64,000 nucleotides of DNA from Acetobacter fabarum. Lineage in GTDB: Bacteria; Pseudomonadota; Alphaproteobacteria; Acetobacterales; Acetobacteraceae. How positions within the stretch are numbered: the first letter of the stretch is position 1; the number at the start of each line of letters is the position of its first letter. The translations under genes were made by a program, and so were the position numbers. Under the pieces are notes generated by a model. The model searched no databases. It was not told the origin of the DNA and saw only the letters and a program-made list of their open reading frames with translations. Below, piece after piece: positions 36,080-45,670 of the stretch. The stretch is from positions 62,001 to 126,000 of the forward strand of contig NZ_WOTG01000007.1 of the NCBI RefSeq assembly GCF_011516925.1, in the 5' to 3' direction.

Positions 36080-38284
36080 TCAGGCCAAGGGGGAGATGGC
36101 CCGTCTGGCGGGAAATGTGTCCAGCCAAAGAGGCATGTCCTTTGCGGGGAGGGGTTTGCTGTAAAAATAGCCCTGCAGAATATCGCAACCCAGTTGTTGC
36201 AACTTGGTTTCCTGCGCTTCGTGCTCAACACCTTCGGTAACGACCTTGATACCAAGGCGTTTGCCAATGTTGATTGCAGCTTCTGCAACAACAAGAGAAC
36301 TGATGTTGTTTTCAAAATTCTCAATAAAACTACGGTCGATTTTGATCTCTGTTAGCGGGAGTTGTGCAAGCCGCGACAGGGACGAAAAGCCCGTACCAAA
36401 ATCATCCATGGACAGGCCAACACCAATATTGCGGATGGCAGTCAGGTTGGCGGCTGTTTCGGGGTCCTGCCGCATGGCCACACTTTCGGTAATTTCTATG
36501 GTCAGGCGATGCGGGGCCAGATTGTATTTCTGCAATACGGATAGGATCTGGTCTGGCAGGTCCATGCTGCAAAAATGAACGGCAGACATGTTTACGCTGA
36601 CAATGGGAACGTAAACATTGTTCTGCTCCCATTCTATGACCTGCTGGCAGGATTTATCCAGCGACCATAAACCTATGGCTTCGATCTGCCCGGTTTCTTC
36701 GGCAATGGGAATAAAGGTGGAGGGGGGAATAAAGCCAAGTGTGGGGTGCTGCCAGCGGCTGAGTGCCTCAACGCCGCACAGGGTGCCCGTTAATGCGCAA
36801 ATCTGGGGCTGATAGACCAGATGAAGCTGCATTTTCTGCAATGCTTCGCGCAGGGCAGAGCCAATAATCAGGCGTTCGCGCATATTGCTGTTGCCGCCTT
36901 TGCCAAAAAAACGGAACCCGCCACGGGCCTGCTTTTTGGTCTGCCGCATGGCAATTTCGGAAGCACCCAGTATTTCCTCTATTTCCGTGCCATCATCGGG
37001 GTAAAGGCTGATCCCTATGCTCAGGGAGGCAACCAGATCACGGCCCTTAACCTCTATGGGTTCGCGGGATATGCAGTTCAGGTCATGGGCCAGTTTGCAG
37101 GCTTTGTTGCGGTCTGCATCAGGCATGACAACCACAAAATCATCCCCTCCCAAACGGGCAACCAGATTTTGCCCGCGGCAAAAAGCGGCAATGCGTCGGG
37201 CAATGGTCTGGAGCAGGATGTCCCCACTATTGTACCCCATGACATTGTTGACATCCTGCAAAAGATCAACGTCAAGCATCAGAATAGCAAAGGGTGCCTG
37301 CCCGGTCTGTGCCAGCATCTGCCTCAGGCGGGTGGACAGGGCTGTTCTGTTCAGAAGTCCAGTTAGGGAATCAATATTATTAAAATTATTGATTTTATAG
37401 AGTGTTTTTTCATGTTCTATAATGGATGCGCAGGACGGAATGCACCCTGTGACAATTTTTTGCGGCCAGTCAGTGATTTTTTCCTTGTTGCGTGAGAAAA
37501 GTGCAAAAATACCGATCAGTTCTCCCGCACCGTTGCAGATGGCCGATGCCCAGCAGTCATGCAGATCGTTGAGCTGGCTCTGACCCTGTTTTGGGGTCCA
37601 GATCAGGGCGCAGGCATGGTGTGGGTTTGTGCGCAAGGTCTGGATATCCGAAGCGCTTAAAGCCAGATTGTCCAGCTTGTTGACCTTGCTGCTGGGCAGG
37701 CTTTTCCCCGAAAGAATGGAAAGTCCCCCCTGTGGGGTAATGTGCAGGAGTGTGGCTATGCTGTTGGGAACAAGTTCTTCCACCTTGCTGCACAGCATGT
37801 CTGCAACATCGTGTATGGTTGTGTAGTCTGCGAGTGCGGCAAAAACCTCGCTTTGCAGTTCCAGTAGCTTGCGGCGGTGGACTTCTTCGGTCACACCTTT
37901 AATAAAGGCCATGTAATAGCGTTTGTTATCTTTCCCGATCAGAGCAGTAGATAACGAGAGCTCTGCGGCAACATAATCCCCATTGCTGCGAACAAACGTA
38001 ACTTCGCGCGAGGTGTTGACAAGGCGGTGAATCCCCGTCTTGCGATGGTGTTCAATATAGTCATTATGGTGCTGGCGGTGCCCCAGAGGGATCAGTAGGT
38101 CAACATTATTCCCCAGAACCGCAGATGCCGAACATCCCCACAAATGCTCTGCCGCAGCATTGAAAAAAACAATCCTGTTCTGGTCATCAATGATGATGAC
38201 GCCATCAGTCGCCTGTTCAAGAATGGCCGCGTAAAACGTGTTGGTATAGCCTGAGAGCGTGAGCGGGTTTGCAAGTTCTGGCAT
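36080..38284 (-). CDS. PAS-GAF-GGDEF-EAL protein, probable oxygen-sensing c-di-GMP phosphodiesterase
   Basis: This 734-residue cytoplasmic protein resembles DosP and Acetobacter PDEA1. The PAS domain (about 15-135) has His73 in HNDYIEHHRKTG, aligning with the heme-ligand His77 of E. coli DosP, and Arg93, aligning with its O2-contact Arg97; the DosP Met95 position is Thr91. A GAF-like region follows (about 150-290). The GGDEF domain has GGDDF at 379-383 but no RxxD inhibitory site. The EAL domain keeps EAL at 506-508, NMS, EITES, DDFGTG from 627, KIDRSF and TEGVE, so it should hydrolyse c-di-GMP. nrtR follows after 89 bases on the same strand. Heme binding is an inference from residue matching. 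Confidence 0.88.
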   Translation of the reverse strand: MPELANPLTLSGYTNTFYAAILEQATDGVIIIDDQNRIVFFNAAAEHLWGCSASAVLGNNVDLLIPLGHRQHHNDYIEHHRKTGIHRLVNTSREVTFVRSNGDYVAAELSLSTALIGKDNKRYYMAFIKGVTEEVHRRKLLELQSEVFAALADYTTIHDVADMLCSKVEELVPNSIATLLHITPQGGLSILSGKSLPSSKVNKLDNLALSASDIQTLRTNPHHACALIWTPKQGQSQLNDLHDCWASAICNGAGELIGIFALFSRNKEKITDWPQKIVTGCIPSCASIIEHEKTLYKINNFNNIDSLTGLLNRTALSTRLRQMLAQTGQAPFAILMLDVDLLQDVNNVMGYNSGDILLQTIARRIAAFCRGQNLVARLGGDDFVVVMPDADRNKACKLAHDLNCISREPIEVKGRDLVASLSIGISLYPDDGTEIEEILGASEIAMRQTKKQARGGFRFFGKGGNSNMRERLIIGSALREALQKMQLHLVYQPQICALTGTLCGVEALSRWQHPTLGFIPPSTFIPIAEETGQIEAIGLWSLDKSCQQVIEWEQNNVYVPIVSVNMSAVHFCSMDLPDQILSVLQKYNLAPHRLTIEITESVAMRQDPETAANLTAIRNIGVGLSMDDFGTGFSSLSRLAQLPLTEIKIDRSFIENFENNISSLVVAEAAINIGKRLGIKVVTEGVEHEAQETKLQQLGCDILQGYFYSKPLPAKDMPLWLDTFPARRAISPLA

Positions 38285-39024
38285 GGACTCAATCTTTAAG
38301 CAGAAGGCTAAACCAGAGGGACATCTGCCTCATGACATTCATGCCAGATGGAAGAACCGCATTGCGCAAGGCATGGTTTGGTGTGTGAGGTCTTTTGAAA
38401 ATTGAATATATGGGTGATTGCAAAGTCAAATAAATTTTGTTGAAAGTATGAGAAATTGGAAAATTATTTTTCAGAAAATGGCATGTTATATAAAACAGAA
38501 CAGAAAAAATAAAATATAGTTCTAGTGTTTGTGCGTTATATTCAATAAATTTGTCAAAAATAACCAAACTCATGTCGTATATATTCCCTTGTGATGACAC
38601 ACGTAATGTTTTTATTGTTATCGCAAGGCGTCAAAAATGTTTTAAGATCTGGGGGAATTGCTTCGCAGCAAAACCCCACCATGAAGCTTATCGTGATTCT
38701 CATACCACCATTGTCACATTGGCGTTACAACAGTGGAGCGTCCATATATTTTTTAAAAATAGGTAAAAAAAATCTAATTTTACAGTTATTTAAAGGATAA
38801 TTTCCCGCTCCTGCTCCGGGGCGGAAAAGCAGGGTTTTGCTAGCAGATCGTGGAGAAAAACAAACAAGGTAAAGCATTGCTTCATACGGTGCCTGACTGG
38901 TTTAAATGGCTTAATTTTAATGTCAGGTTTTTGCTCTGAAGCGTGATATGCAGGCATGACCCTTTATCCGGCCCGCTTTTAAAGGAGCGGTGAAGGATCA
39001 GATAGATGGTTGCGACAAGAGAGC
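38285..39024. other. 740-base AT-rich gap without a supported gene
   Basis: This is the longest gap in the window. It holds the promoter of the PAS-GAF-GGDEF-EAL gene at its left end and that of ynfA at its right. The middle (about 38390-38790) is strongly AT-rich. Short open frames of up to 71 codons occur, but none has a good ribosome-binding site or a recognisable product. No tRNA or terminal repeat was seen; it could be a decayed gene or an unannotated RNA. Confidence 0.5.
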
Positions 39025-39351
39025 ATGAAGACAGGCTTAATTTTTCTGGCTGCTGCAATAGCTGAAATCGGCGGGTGTTTTGCCTTCTGGGGGTGGTTGC
39101 GTTTGGGAAAAACGCCCCTCTGGCTTGTGCCGGGGTGTTGTTGCCTGCTTCTGTTCGCGTATCTTTTAACCCTGATTGATACATCCGTGGCGGGGCGTGC
39201 TTACGCGGCCTATGGAGGTATTTACATTCTGGTGGCGGTTTTCTGGATGTGGCTGGCAGAAGGAGCGCGACCAGACCCGTGGGATTTTATGGGTGTGGGT
39301 TTATGCCTGCTGGGTACGGTTGTTATTTTATTGGCACCCCACGCGCGGTGA
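39025..39351 (+). CDS. ynfA: YnfA/UPF0060 family small membrane protein
   Basis: This 108-residue protein has four hydrophobic segments, matching the small-transporter-like YnfA family. The conserved [20 protein letters not shown] opening, the [12 protein letters not shown] centre and [19 protein letters not shown] are clear. Function in the family is uncertain; relation to small multidrug transporters has been proposed. I start at the ATG at 39025; a TTG five codons earlier is less likely. The methyltransferase gene follows after 34 bases. Confidence 0.9.
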   Translation: MKTGLIFLAAAIAEIGGCFAFWGWLRLGKTPLWLVPGCCCLLLFAYLLTLIDTSVAGRAYAAYGGIYILVAVFWMWLAEGARPDPWDFMGVGLCLLGTVVILLAPHAR

Positions 39352-39385
39352 GCGATTATTTGTTTTGGCGGAGGCATGTGTATTC

Positions 39386-40057
39386 ATGAACGCAGAGTTC
39401 TGGCTTGCAAAATGGCGTCAAAACGAAATCGGGTTTCATACTCCTTGTCCGCATCATGCTTTGGTGCAGTATTTTTCCAGGCTCGGTTTGTCTCCAGGGG
39501 GGCGGGTTTTTGTGCCGTTATGTGGGAAGACACTGGATATCCACTGGCTTCTAGAACAGGGGTACAAAGTTGTCGGTGTGGAACTGAGCCGCCTGGCGGT
39601 TGAACAGCTTTTTGCTGAATTGGGGATTCAACCCGCTGTGTTTTCTCTGTCTCCAGAAATCATGGTGTTTGAAGGTCCTGATATAAAAATTTTTGTAGCA
39701 GATATTTTTGTGCTGACACATGCCATACTCGGTCCGGTTGATGCGGTTTACGATAGGGCTGCTCTGGTGGCATTACCTGAGGATATACGCGTGCGTTATG
39801 CGCAGCATGTTATGGAAATTTCCTGTAAATCAGAACAGTTTTTGATTTGTGTTGAATATGATCAGTCCCGCCTGTCTGGTCCGCCCTATGCCGTTATGGC
39901 GCATGATGTGGAGCGGTATTACGGGCAGACTTATAATATCGAGAGTATTGAGCGCCTGCCTGTGCCCAGAGGCATAAAGGGAAAAGAACCGGGGTTTGAG
40001 CATGTCTGGATTTTGCAAAGACGTGATGCAGCGCATGCGAGTGGCCAGAAAATTTAA
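39386..40057 (+). CDS. tpm: thiopurine S-methyltransferase
   Basis: This 223-residue SAM-dependent methyltransferase is of the bacterial Tpm type, known to methylate thiopurines and, in some bacteria, selenium and tellurium oxyanions. Seen are NAEFWLAKWRQNEIGFH at the start, FVPLCGKTLDIHWLLEQGY (SAM site), GVELS and the catalytic-region DAVYDRAALVALPEDIR. The ATG at 39386 follows GGCGGAGG by about ten bases; the frame is open upstream inside ynfA, which is a shadow. It probably forms a unit with ynfA. Confidence 0.9.
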   Translation: MNAEFWLAKWRQNEIGFHTPCPHHALVQYFSRLGLSPGGRVFVPLCGKTLDIHWLLEQGYKVVGVELSRLAVEQLFAELGIQPAVFSLSPEIMVFEGPDIKIFVADIFVLTHAILGPVDAVYDRAALVALPEDIRVRYAQHVMEISCKSEQFLICVEYDQSRLSGPPYAVMAHDVERYYGQTYNIESIERLPVPRGIKGKEPGFEHVWILQRRDAAHASGQKI

Positions 40058-40208
40058 TCCATATTTGGTTTGACTTTTTATGAATTTGGGCCGCGTGCTG
40101 ATTTTTGCAAAAAATCTGTAAAATATTTGTATCCATTACTTAAAAAACATAGAGTCTCAGGCATAGCGTCGTATATATTGCTTGTGAGCTTGTTATAAAA
40201 TCCAGCAT

Positions 40209-43091
40209 ATGGTCATGCGCGTGAGTCCATTCCCATCCTTCTTTGTCGTGGCTTCTCAGGTTTTCAGAGCCATAAAAAAGCCGGCAAAAATGATGGTGAG
40301 CTACGGACTGCCGGTTCTGGTTGTGGCAATCTGCGGTACAGCAGTTGAGTTTGATGAATACCAGCATGCCATTTCCAGAATTAACGAGGCTGCCCGCCGG
40401 GATAGTCAGGCTTATGCCAACCTGATTATGGAGCGGCTGGATACCCGCTTTACCGAGCTGGATATGGCGCTGGCCGCGCTGCGCGGTGCGGATGACAAGC
40501 TTGGCACTCCTCTTTCTCCCCAGGTTGAGCTGTCGCTTCGTCACTATCTGCTTTCGCGCCCGGCTTACTCGACTTTTAGTGTTCTGGGGGCTGATGGTGA
40601 GAGCATACAATGGTCCAGCTCGGAGCAGAAAAAAGCGCTGGATGAACCATTGCGGGATTTTTTACCCGTTCCCAAAATGCCACATCACTTTCTGGGGCCT
40701 GTGCATTATTCGGAAAGTCTGGGAACAGTCGTGCTGCCAATGCGGGTGCGCGAAAAAGATGTTGGGAAAGCAGGATATTTTTTAGGGTCTCCTTACCGGC
40801 TCAGCAGGTTTCTGGATGAGCAGGAACTGCCATCGGATTACCGGAACTGGGATTTTACGGTTATTGATACCCGGAGCGGGCAGTCCCTGACCCATTTGCT
40901 GCATATGCAGGTGCAGGTTCACCCTTTGTTGTCTGTAAAGCCGGAAATGGTCGCGCTGGCCCCTGTGCCGGGTTACCCGTTTGTTGTGCAGACGCTGGTA
41001 TCTTCCTCGCGCGTGTGACACGCATACAGCCAGCAGGCTCCCGCGCGCTGGAGTGCGGAGGCACTGCTGCTTGTCCTATTATTGCTCGTCGGGGAGTTTT
41101 TAATCCGTCGGCGTGATCGTGAGCAGATGGCGCATTTGCGCAGGCTGACCGATTTTAACATGTTTATGGCGCAGGCCAGCCAATGTGCCAGTCAGGCAAA
41201 TGATGAAGCGGGGCTTTTGCAGGAAATCTGCGATATGGCCATACGCTATACCCATTTTAGAATTGCCCTTATTGCCCGACCGGATGAAGCGCAGTGGTTT
41301 CAGATGCTCGCAATAAGCGGTGCGCGGGCGTATCTGAATAATATTGCCATTTCCGCGCGGGGGGACCTGCCGGAAGGGCGGGGTACTATTGGTCAGGTCT
41401 GGCGCACGGGGCTACCTATTTTTAATGCGTCTTTCTCAAGTAACGCCGCCCTTGCGCCATGGAAAGAACGCGCGCTCAAGCTGGGGTTGCGTTCCAATAC
41501 GGCTCTGCCGATTTACAGGGATGGCAAGGTCTGGGCTGTTTTTAGTGTTTATCATGAAAAAGCAGATATTTTTGATGATCAGCTCCAGATCCTGCTCAAG
41601 GAAGTCTGCATTAATATTTCCATGGGTCTGGATAGGATTTACAGCCAGCAGTTGAAAACCGCCTTGCTGGATAATTCCCTTGTGGGGATTCTTCTTGTAA
41701 AAAACAGGGTTGTTCAGATGACCAACTCATATGTCACGCATATGTTTGGGTTGGAGCCTGATGCCCTTGTTGGTCAATCAACCGAAATTCTGTACGCAGA
41801 CCAGGCCGAGTTCGAGCGTATTGCGGAGTTTTATGAGCAGCTTGCGCAAAAGCGTACAGTGCGGATAACCGGCGTGCGCCTTGCCCGCTCTGATGGGCAG
41901 ATTCTGATTGCTGATTGCTCAGGCGTAAAATTGTCTGATCTGCAAAATGATATTTCTGTCTGGACGCTCGAGGATGTGACCAGCAGGGATGTCGCAAGGC
42001 GTTTGTACCATGCACTGGTGAACGCGGCAGATGCCGTGTTGCTGGCCACGGATGAACGCGAGATGTGTCGCCGGGCCTGCCTGGATCTGGTGCGGGATAC
42101 ACTGTTCCATGCGGTCTGGATTGGTCGAGTAAGCGACGTGGGGCATCTGGAGGTTTTATCCCATGCCGGGGAGGGTACCGAAGGGATAGAGCAGATCAAC
42201 AACTGTCTGGATCAATCCTGCTCCCTGTCCCAGCCGTTGGTGATTATGCGCGCATGGCGCGACAGGGAGCTTGCTTATAGCAACGATGAACTTGCAGAGC
42301 AGGCCAATAGCCCCTGCTTTGAGTTTATACGCACCAATAACTGGCGTGCGGTGCTGTGTGCACCCATTTGGCGTGATGGCCAGATATGGGCGATCATGAC
42401 CTTTGTTTCCCCTCAGGCGCAGGTTTTTGATGCGCCAAGCATTGCATTGTGCAAACGGGTTGCCAGCCTGTTGGGCCATGCGCTGGACAAGCTTGACGTG
42501 AAGCAGCGCATTGAATGCTTGCAGGAGCAGGAAGCTGCCCGCGCCCGCCATGATATGCTGACCGGCCTGCCCAACCGTCTGGCGCTTACGGAGTATCTGC
42601 CGCAAGCTCTTGCCCGTGCGCAGCGCCAGACGACCAGTGTTGCCATTGGCATGATTGATCTGGACGGCTTTAAACAGGTGAATGATACATACGGGCACGA
42701 AGCTGGGGACAGGCTTTTGCAGCAACTGGGGCAAAACCTGCAAGCCCGGATACGCCAGACAGATTTTGTTGCCCGGTTGGGTGGGGATGAGTTTGTTGTG
42801 GTGTTTGAAGGACTGACACCCACGCAGGCGGTTGAGCAGGTGGAAGTTGTGTTGGCCGCGTTGCATACAGCAGTTGAAAAGCCTTTTCCGGTTACAGTGG
42901 AGGACACCGCAACTGTTGGTATGACACTGGGGGTGGCATTGTACCCGCAGGATGGTGAAAATGCCGAAAGTTTGCTCAAACGGGCCGATAAGGCCATGTA
43001 TCACGCAAAACAGAATAAAAAAACGCGTGAAAAATGGTGGTTTTTGGTGAAGGATCTTGCAGGTGACGCACCGGATGCTCCTCTACCCTGA
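40209..43091 (+). pseudogene. transmembrane sensor diguanylate cyclase, split by an in-frame TGA
   Basis: A 961-codon reading frame is broken only by a TGA at 41016-41018 (codon 270). Before it are a membrane helix (about codons 28-48) and a periplasmic sensor domain; after it the same frame runs straight into the second membrane helix (ALLLVLLLLVGEFLI, about 285-300). Then come a GAF domain (about 320-475), a PAS domain (about 480-600), a second GAF domain (about 605-765) and a GGDEF domain with GGDEF at 858-862 and the inhibitory RxxD at 849-852. The catalytic part is intact. The gene may be a recent nonsense mutant, be read through, or be translated as two pieces. The downstream part has no good start until ATG 41127. 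Its second GAF and GGDEF parts are paralogous to the gene at 63286. Confidence 0.8.
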
Positions 43092-43290
43092 GGTAGCGGG
43101 CTCCGCATGGTGCAAAAGAGGTGTTTTCTGTTGGCCTGAGTTTGCCTTATGCGCAACATGGGATTGATTGAAAAACCTGATGCCAGAAATACAGCGCAAA
43201 AATTACCGTTTTACTTTGTGCTAGCTGGCCCTTATTGCTACCAAATATTGTCCTGAATACAGGACTTTTCTCACAGATATAGCGGCTTCA

Positions 43291-44232
43291 ATGGACACAA
43301 AGACTCTTTTTTCCGGCATGGCTCTGGCCTTTGGCGCTTATGCGTCTTTTGCAGTGAGTGATGCATTTTCCAAATTGCTGGCTGGCCAGCTTGATCCATT
43401 TGAAGTGGCTTTTTCTGGCGGGGTTTTTGGTTTTCTTATTCTGCCCTTTATCCGCAGGTCCGGTGAATCCTACCTAGATATCGTCAGGCCGCAAAAATGG
43501 TGCATGTGGTTGCTGCGTGCAGGGTGTGTGTTTGCTGCTACGGCTGCCAGTGTGGAAGCGTTTATGCTGCTCCCCATGCCCGAAGCCCTTTCGCTCATGT
43601 TTCTTATGCCGCTGTTTGTGACAATCCTGTCCGTGCTGCTGCTCAAGGAAAAAGTGTCATTCTGGGCATGGTTGGCGGTTGTGCTGGGGTTTGCCGGGGT
43701 TCTTATTGTTCTGCGCCCCGGGCTTCGGGCGCTGCAATGGGGGCATCTGTGTGCGCTGATCGCAGCTTTTGCCAACGCTGGCAGTGTTATTGCCTATCGT
43801 CTGGCGGATAAGGAACCTACGCGCCTGTCCCTGTTTGGTTCAAGCCTGATTGGTCCTCTGGTTGGCAATGGGCTGCTTATGGGGCTGCATGCACAATGGC
43901 CTGCCACAATGACAGCATGGGTCTATCTGTTTGGTTATGGCTTTCTTGCGGCTCTGGGGCAGTTGATGATGATGATGGCAACAGCCAGAGCGCCTGCCAA
44001 CCGTGTTGCGCTGCCGCAGTACAGCCAGATGGTGTGGGGGGTGGCCCTGAGCTACCTCGTATTCCGCCAGCCGCTGGATGGCTGGACATTCGTGGGTATT
44101 ATTGTGCTGATGTCTTCCGGTATTCTGAACTGGGTGCGTCAGAGAATCCGCTATGAGCGGATGGCCATGAAGGAACGCCTTGCCCGCCGTAAAGCCCGTA
44201 AGGCAGACAAGGCCGGTCAACTCGTGAGTTGA
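43291..44232 (+). CDS. DMT-superfamily EamA transporter
   Basis: This 313-residue inner-membrane protein has about ten hydrophobic helices arranged as two EamA repeats, for example GMALAFGAYASFAVSDAFSK at the start and the glycine-rich AVVLGFAGVLIVLRPG at the end of the first repeat. The C-terminus is very basic (residues after about 290). EamA proteins export metabolites such as amino acids or nucleosides; the substrate is not predictable. Its stop codon lies inside a hairpin shared with the convergent gene downstream. Confidence 0.85.
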   Translation: MDTKTLFSGMALAFGAYASFAVSDAFSKLLAGQLDPFEVAFSGGVFGFLILPFIRRSGESYLDIVRPQKWCMWLLRAGCVFAATAASVEAFMLLPMPEALSLMFLMPLFVTILSVLLLKEKVSFWAWLAVVLGFAGVLIVLRPGLRALQWGHLCALIAAFANAGSVIAYRLADKEPTRLSLFGSSLIGPLVGNGLLMGLHAQWPATMTAWVYLFGYGFLAALGQLMMMMATARAPANRVALPQYSQMVWGVALSYLVFRQPLDGWTFVGIIVLMSSGILNWVRQRIRYERMAMKERLARRKARKADKAGQLVS

Positions 44233-44236
44233 CCGG
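44213..44236. terminator. hairpin over the stop codon of the EamA gene
   Basis: CCGGTCAACTC and GAGTTGACCGG form a perfect 11-base inverted repeat separated by two bases. The EamA stop (44230-44232) is within the right arm. It lies between convergent genes; no T-run is present. Confidence 0.5.
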
Positions 44237-44251
44237 GTTGGGGCCGCTGTT

Positions 44252-45187
44252 TCAGGCTTCTATAATTTTTGAACCAAAAATGGCGGATTGCAGGATAATG
44301 GTCATGGCAATGTGTGTGTCCATGACCTTGAACATGGCGTTGAACAGCATGCCTGTGGCAACGGTCATGGCGGAGCCCCAGAACGGCTTGGGGAGCGGAC
44401 CATATGGTCCGGGTTGATCGGGGTAGTCCTGCTGAAAAATAGGTTCCACGTATGCCCACATGGCTTCGCGCAGGTTTTCTGTAGCAATCAGGGGGCGGAA
44501 GTGGGCTTCAACATCAGGCATGCCTTCTTCTGCTGTGCCCAGACGGCTGGCAACGCTTGCAAACTGGGCGTTCAGGTCCGGTAAGTCCTGTGCGGAGCAG
44601 CCGTTCTGGAGTGCTGGCCCACTCAGGCAGGGCCATAGGCCGGGGTTATGCACACTGGCGTCACCTTGCATCAGCAGTTGGTTGAGCTGCTCACCAAACA
44701 GAAAGGTCCGCCCCCCAGCCAGTGTATGGGCCATTATATCCTGCTCCGGCCGTTGCCCAGAATGTATGAGCGCCAGCAGGCTGGTTTGGGCGGCAAACCC
44801 ACAAACACTCCCTAAAGCCGCAAATAGCGTAGGGGCATGTACGCGCCGGTTATCATCTTGTAACGGGCGTGCAAAATTGCGCACGATTTCTGTTGTTACA
44901 AGGTTAAGAAGGGCCGCCTGAGGAAAATCTTTCCAGACAACACCATCAGAACCCGTTGTCTGGTTTTGTGGGGCGGAGGAGTGGGGCATGCAGACAGGCC
45001 TTGGTGTTTTTGTATGGACCAAAGAGTGCTCCATAACGCGAACTGTGGTTTCCACCCAGCATGCAGGGGCAATGTTGGGGAGGGGGCTATGGAAAGGAAC
45101 AGTCTTTAAAAGATTATAAAAAAGAGATGTGTAAAAATAAATCGGAATGATATGTAAATTAATAAGGTGTAACAAATTCAATGTCAT
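44252..45187 (-). CDS. conserved-looking protein of unknown function
   Basis: I do not recognise this protein. From the first ATG it would have 311 residues, but the first 50 are hydrophobic and AT-rich; starts at GTG 45055 or ATG 45034 are as likely. The body contains FPQAALLNLVTTEIVRNFA, LGSVCGFAAQTSLLALIHSG and a C-terminal stretch with GSAMTVATGMLFNAMFKVMD followed by TIILQSAIFGSKIIEA. It has no clear signal peptide if the later start is used. Codon use is like its neighbours, and the long open frame between a convergent transporter and cspA supports it as a real gene. Confidence 0.65.
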   Translation of the reverse strand: MTLNLLHLINLHIIPIYFYTSLFYNLLKTVPFHSPLPNIAPACWVETTVRVMEHSLVHTKTPRPVCMPHSSAPQNQTTGSDGVVWKDFPQAALLNLVTTEIVRNFARPLQDDNRRVHAPTLFAALGSVCGFAAQTSLLALIHSGQRPEQDIMAHTLAGGRTFLFGEQLNQLLMQGDASVHNPGLWPCLSGPALQNGCSAQDLPDLNAQFASVASRLGTAEEGMPDVEAHFRPLIATENLREAMWAYVEPIFQQDYPDQPGPYGPLPKPFWGSAMTVATGMLFNAMFKVMDTHIAMTIILQSAIFGSKIIEA

Positions 45188-45390
45188 GCATAAATTTCTT
45201 GATCTTATAAAATAAAATTATGTCCATTATAAAAATAATAACTTGCCTTTGTATTGGGTGTATGGGAAAAATATAGAGTGGATGCTCTTATAAGGCGAGT
45301 TGGTGCGCGTTGTGCCAGCCTTGTCCTGTTAGAAGTTACGATTGCGCACGTGTTCTGTGCGCGACCACGACGTTAAAAAGGAGCCTAGTT

Positions 45391-45597
45391 ATGGCAACAG
45401 GCACCGTAAAATGGTTTAATTCGACCAAGGGTTTCGGTTTTATCCAGCCTGAGGATGGTGCGCAGGACGTGTTCGTTCACATTACTGCTCTCGAACGTGC
45501 AGGTATGGCTTCGCTCAGCGAAGGGCAGCAGATTTCTTACGAAATCGAAGCTGGCCGTAACGGCAAAAAGTCTGCTGTCAATCTCAAGGCAGTTTAA
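45391..45597 (+). CDS. cspA: cold-shock domain protein (CspA family)
   Basis: This 68-residue single-stranded nucleic-acid binding protein has the RNP-1 motif KGFGFIQPEDG and RNP-2 motif DVFVHITAL. It begins GTVKWFNSTKGFGF in the standard way. AAAAAGGAGCC precedes the ATG. The about 200-base AT-rich upstream region is long for such a small gene, as in cold-shock mRNAs with regulatory leaders. A strong terminator follows. Confidence 0.96.
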   Translation: MATGTVKWFNSTKGFGFIQPEDGAQDVFVHITALERAGMASLSEGQQISYEIEAGRNGKKSAVNLKAV

Positions 45598-45623
45598 GAC
45601 CAGACCAGCAGAAATGCTGTCTG

Positions 45624-45650
45624 AAGCCGCCTTTCGGGGCGGCTTTTTTT
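45624..45650 (+). terminator. intrinsic terminator of cspA
   Basis: AAGCCGCC and GGCGGCTT pair around a six-base loop, followed by seven T. It is 27 bases after the cspA stop. Confidence 0.93.
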
Positions 45651-45670
45651 ATGTCTGGGGTTAAGCCCGG

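Noticed and set aside
38551..38800. Two overlapping short frames in the AT-rich gap
   Set aside because: Both are under 75 codons, lack good starts and have translations without family features.
41082..43091. The downstream half of the split cyclase as an independent gene starting at TTG 41082
   Set aside because: That TTG lies inside the second membrane helix and has no ribosome-binding site; the same frame continues upstream to the TGA.
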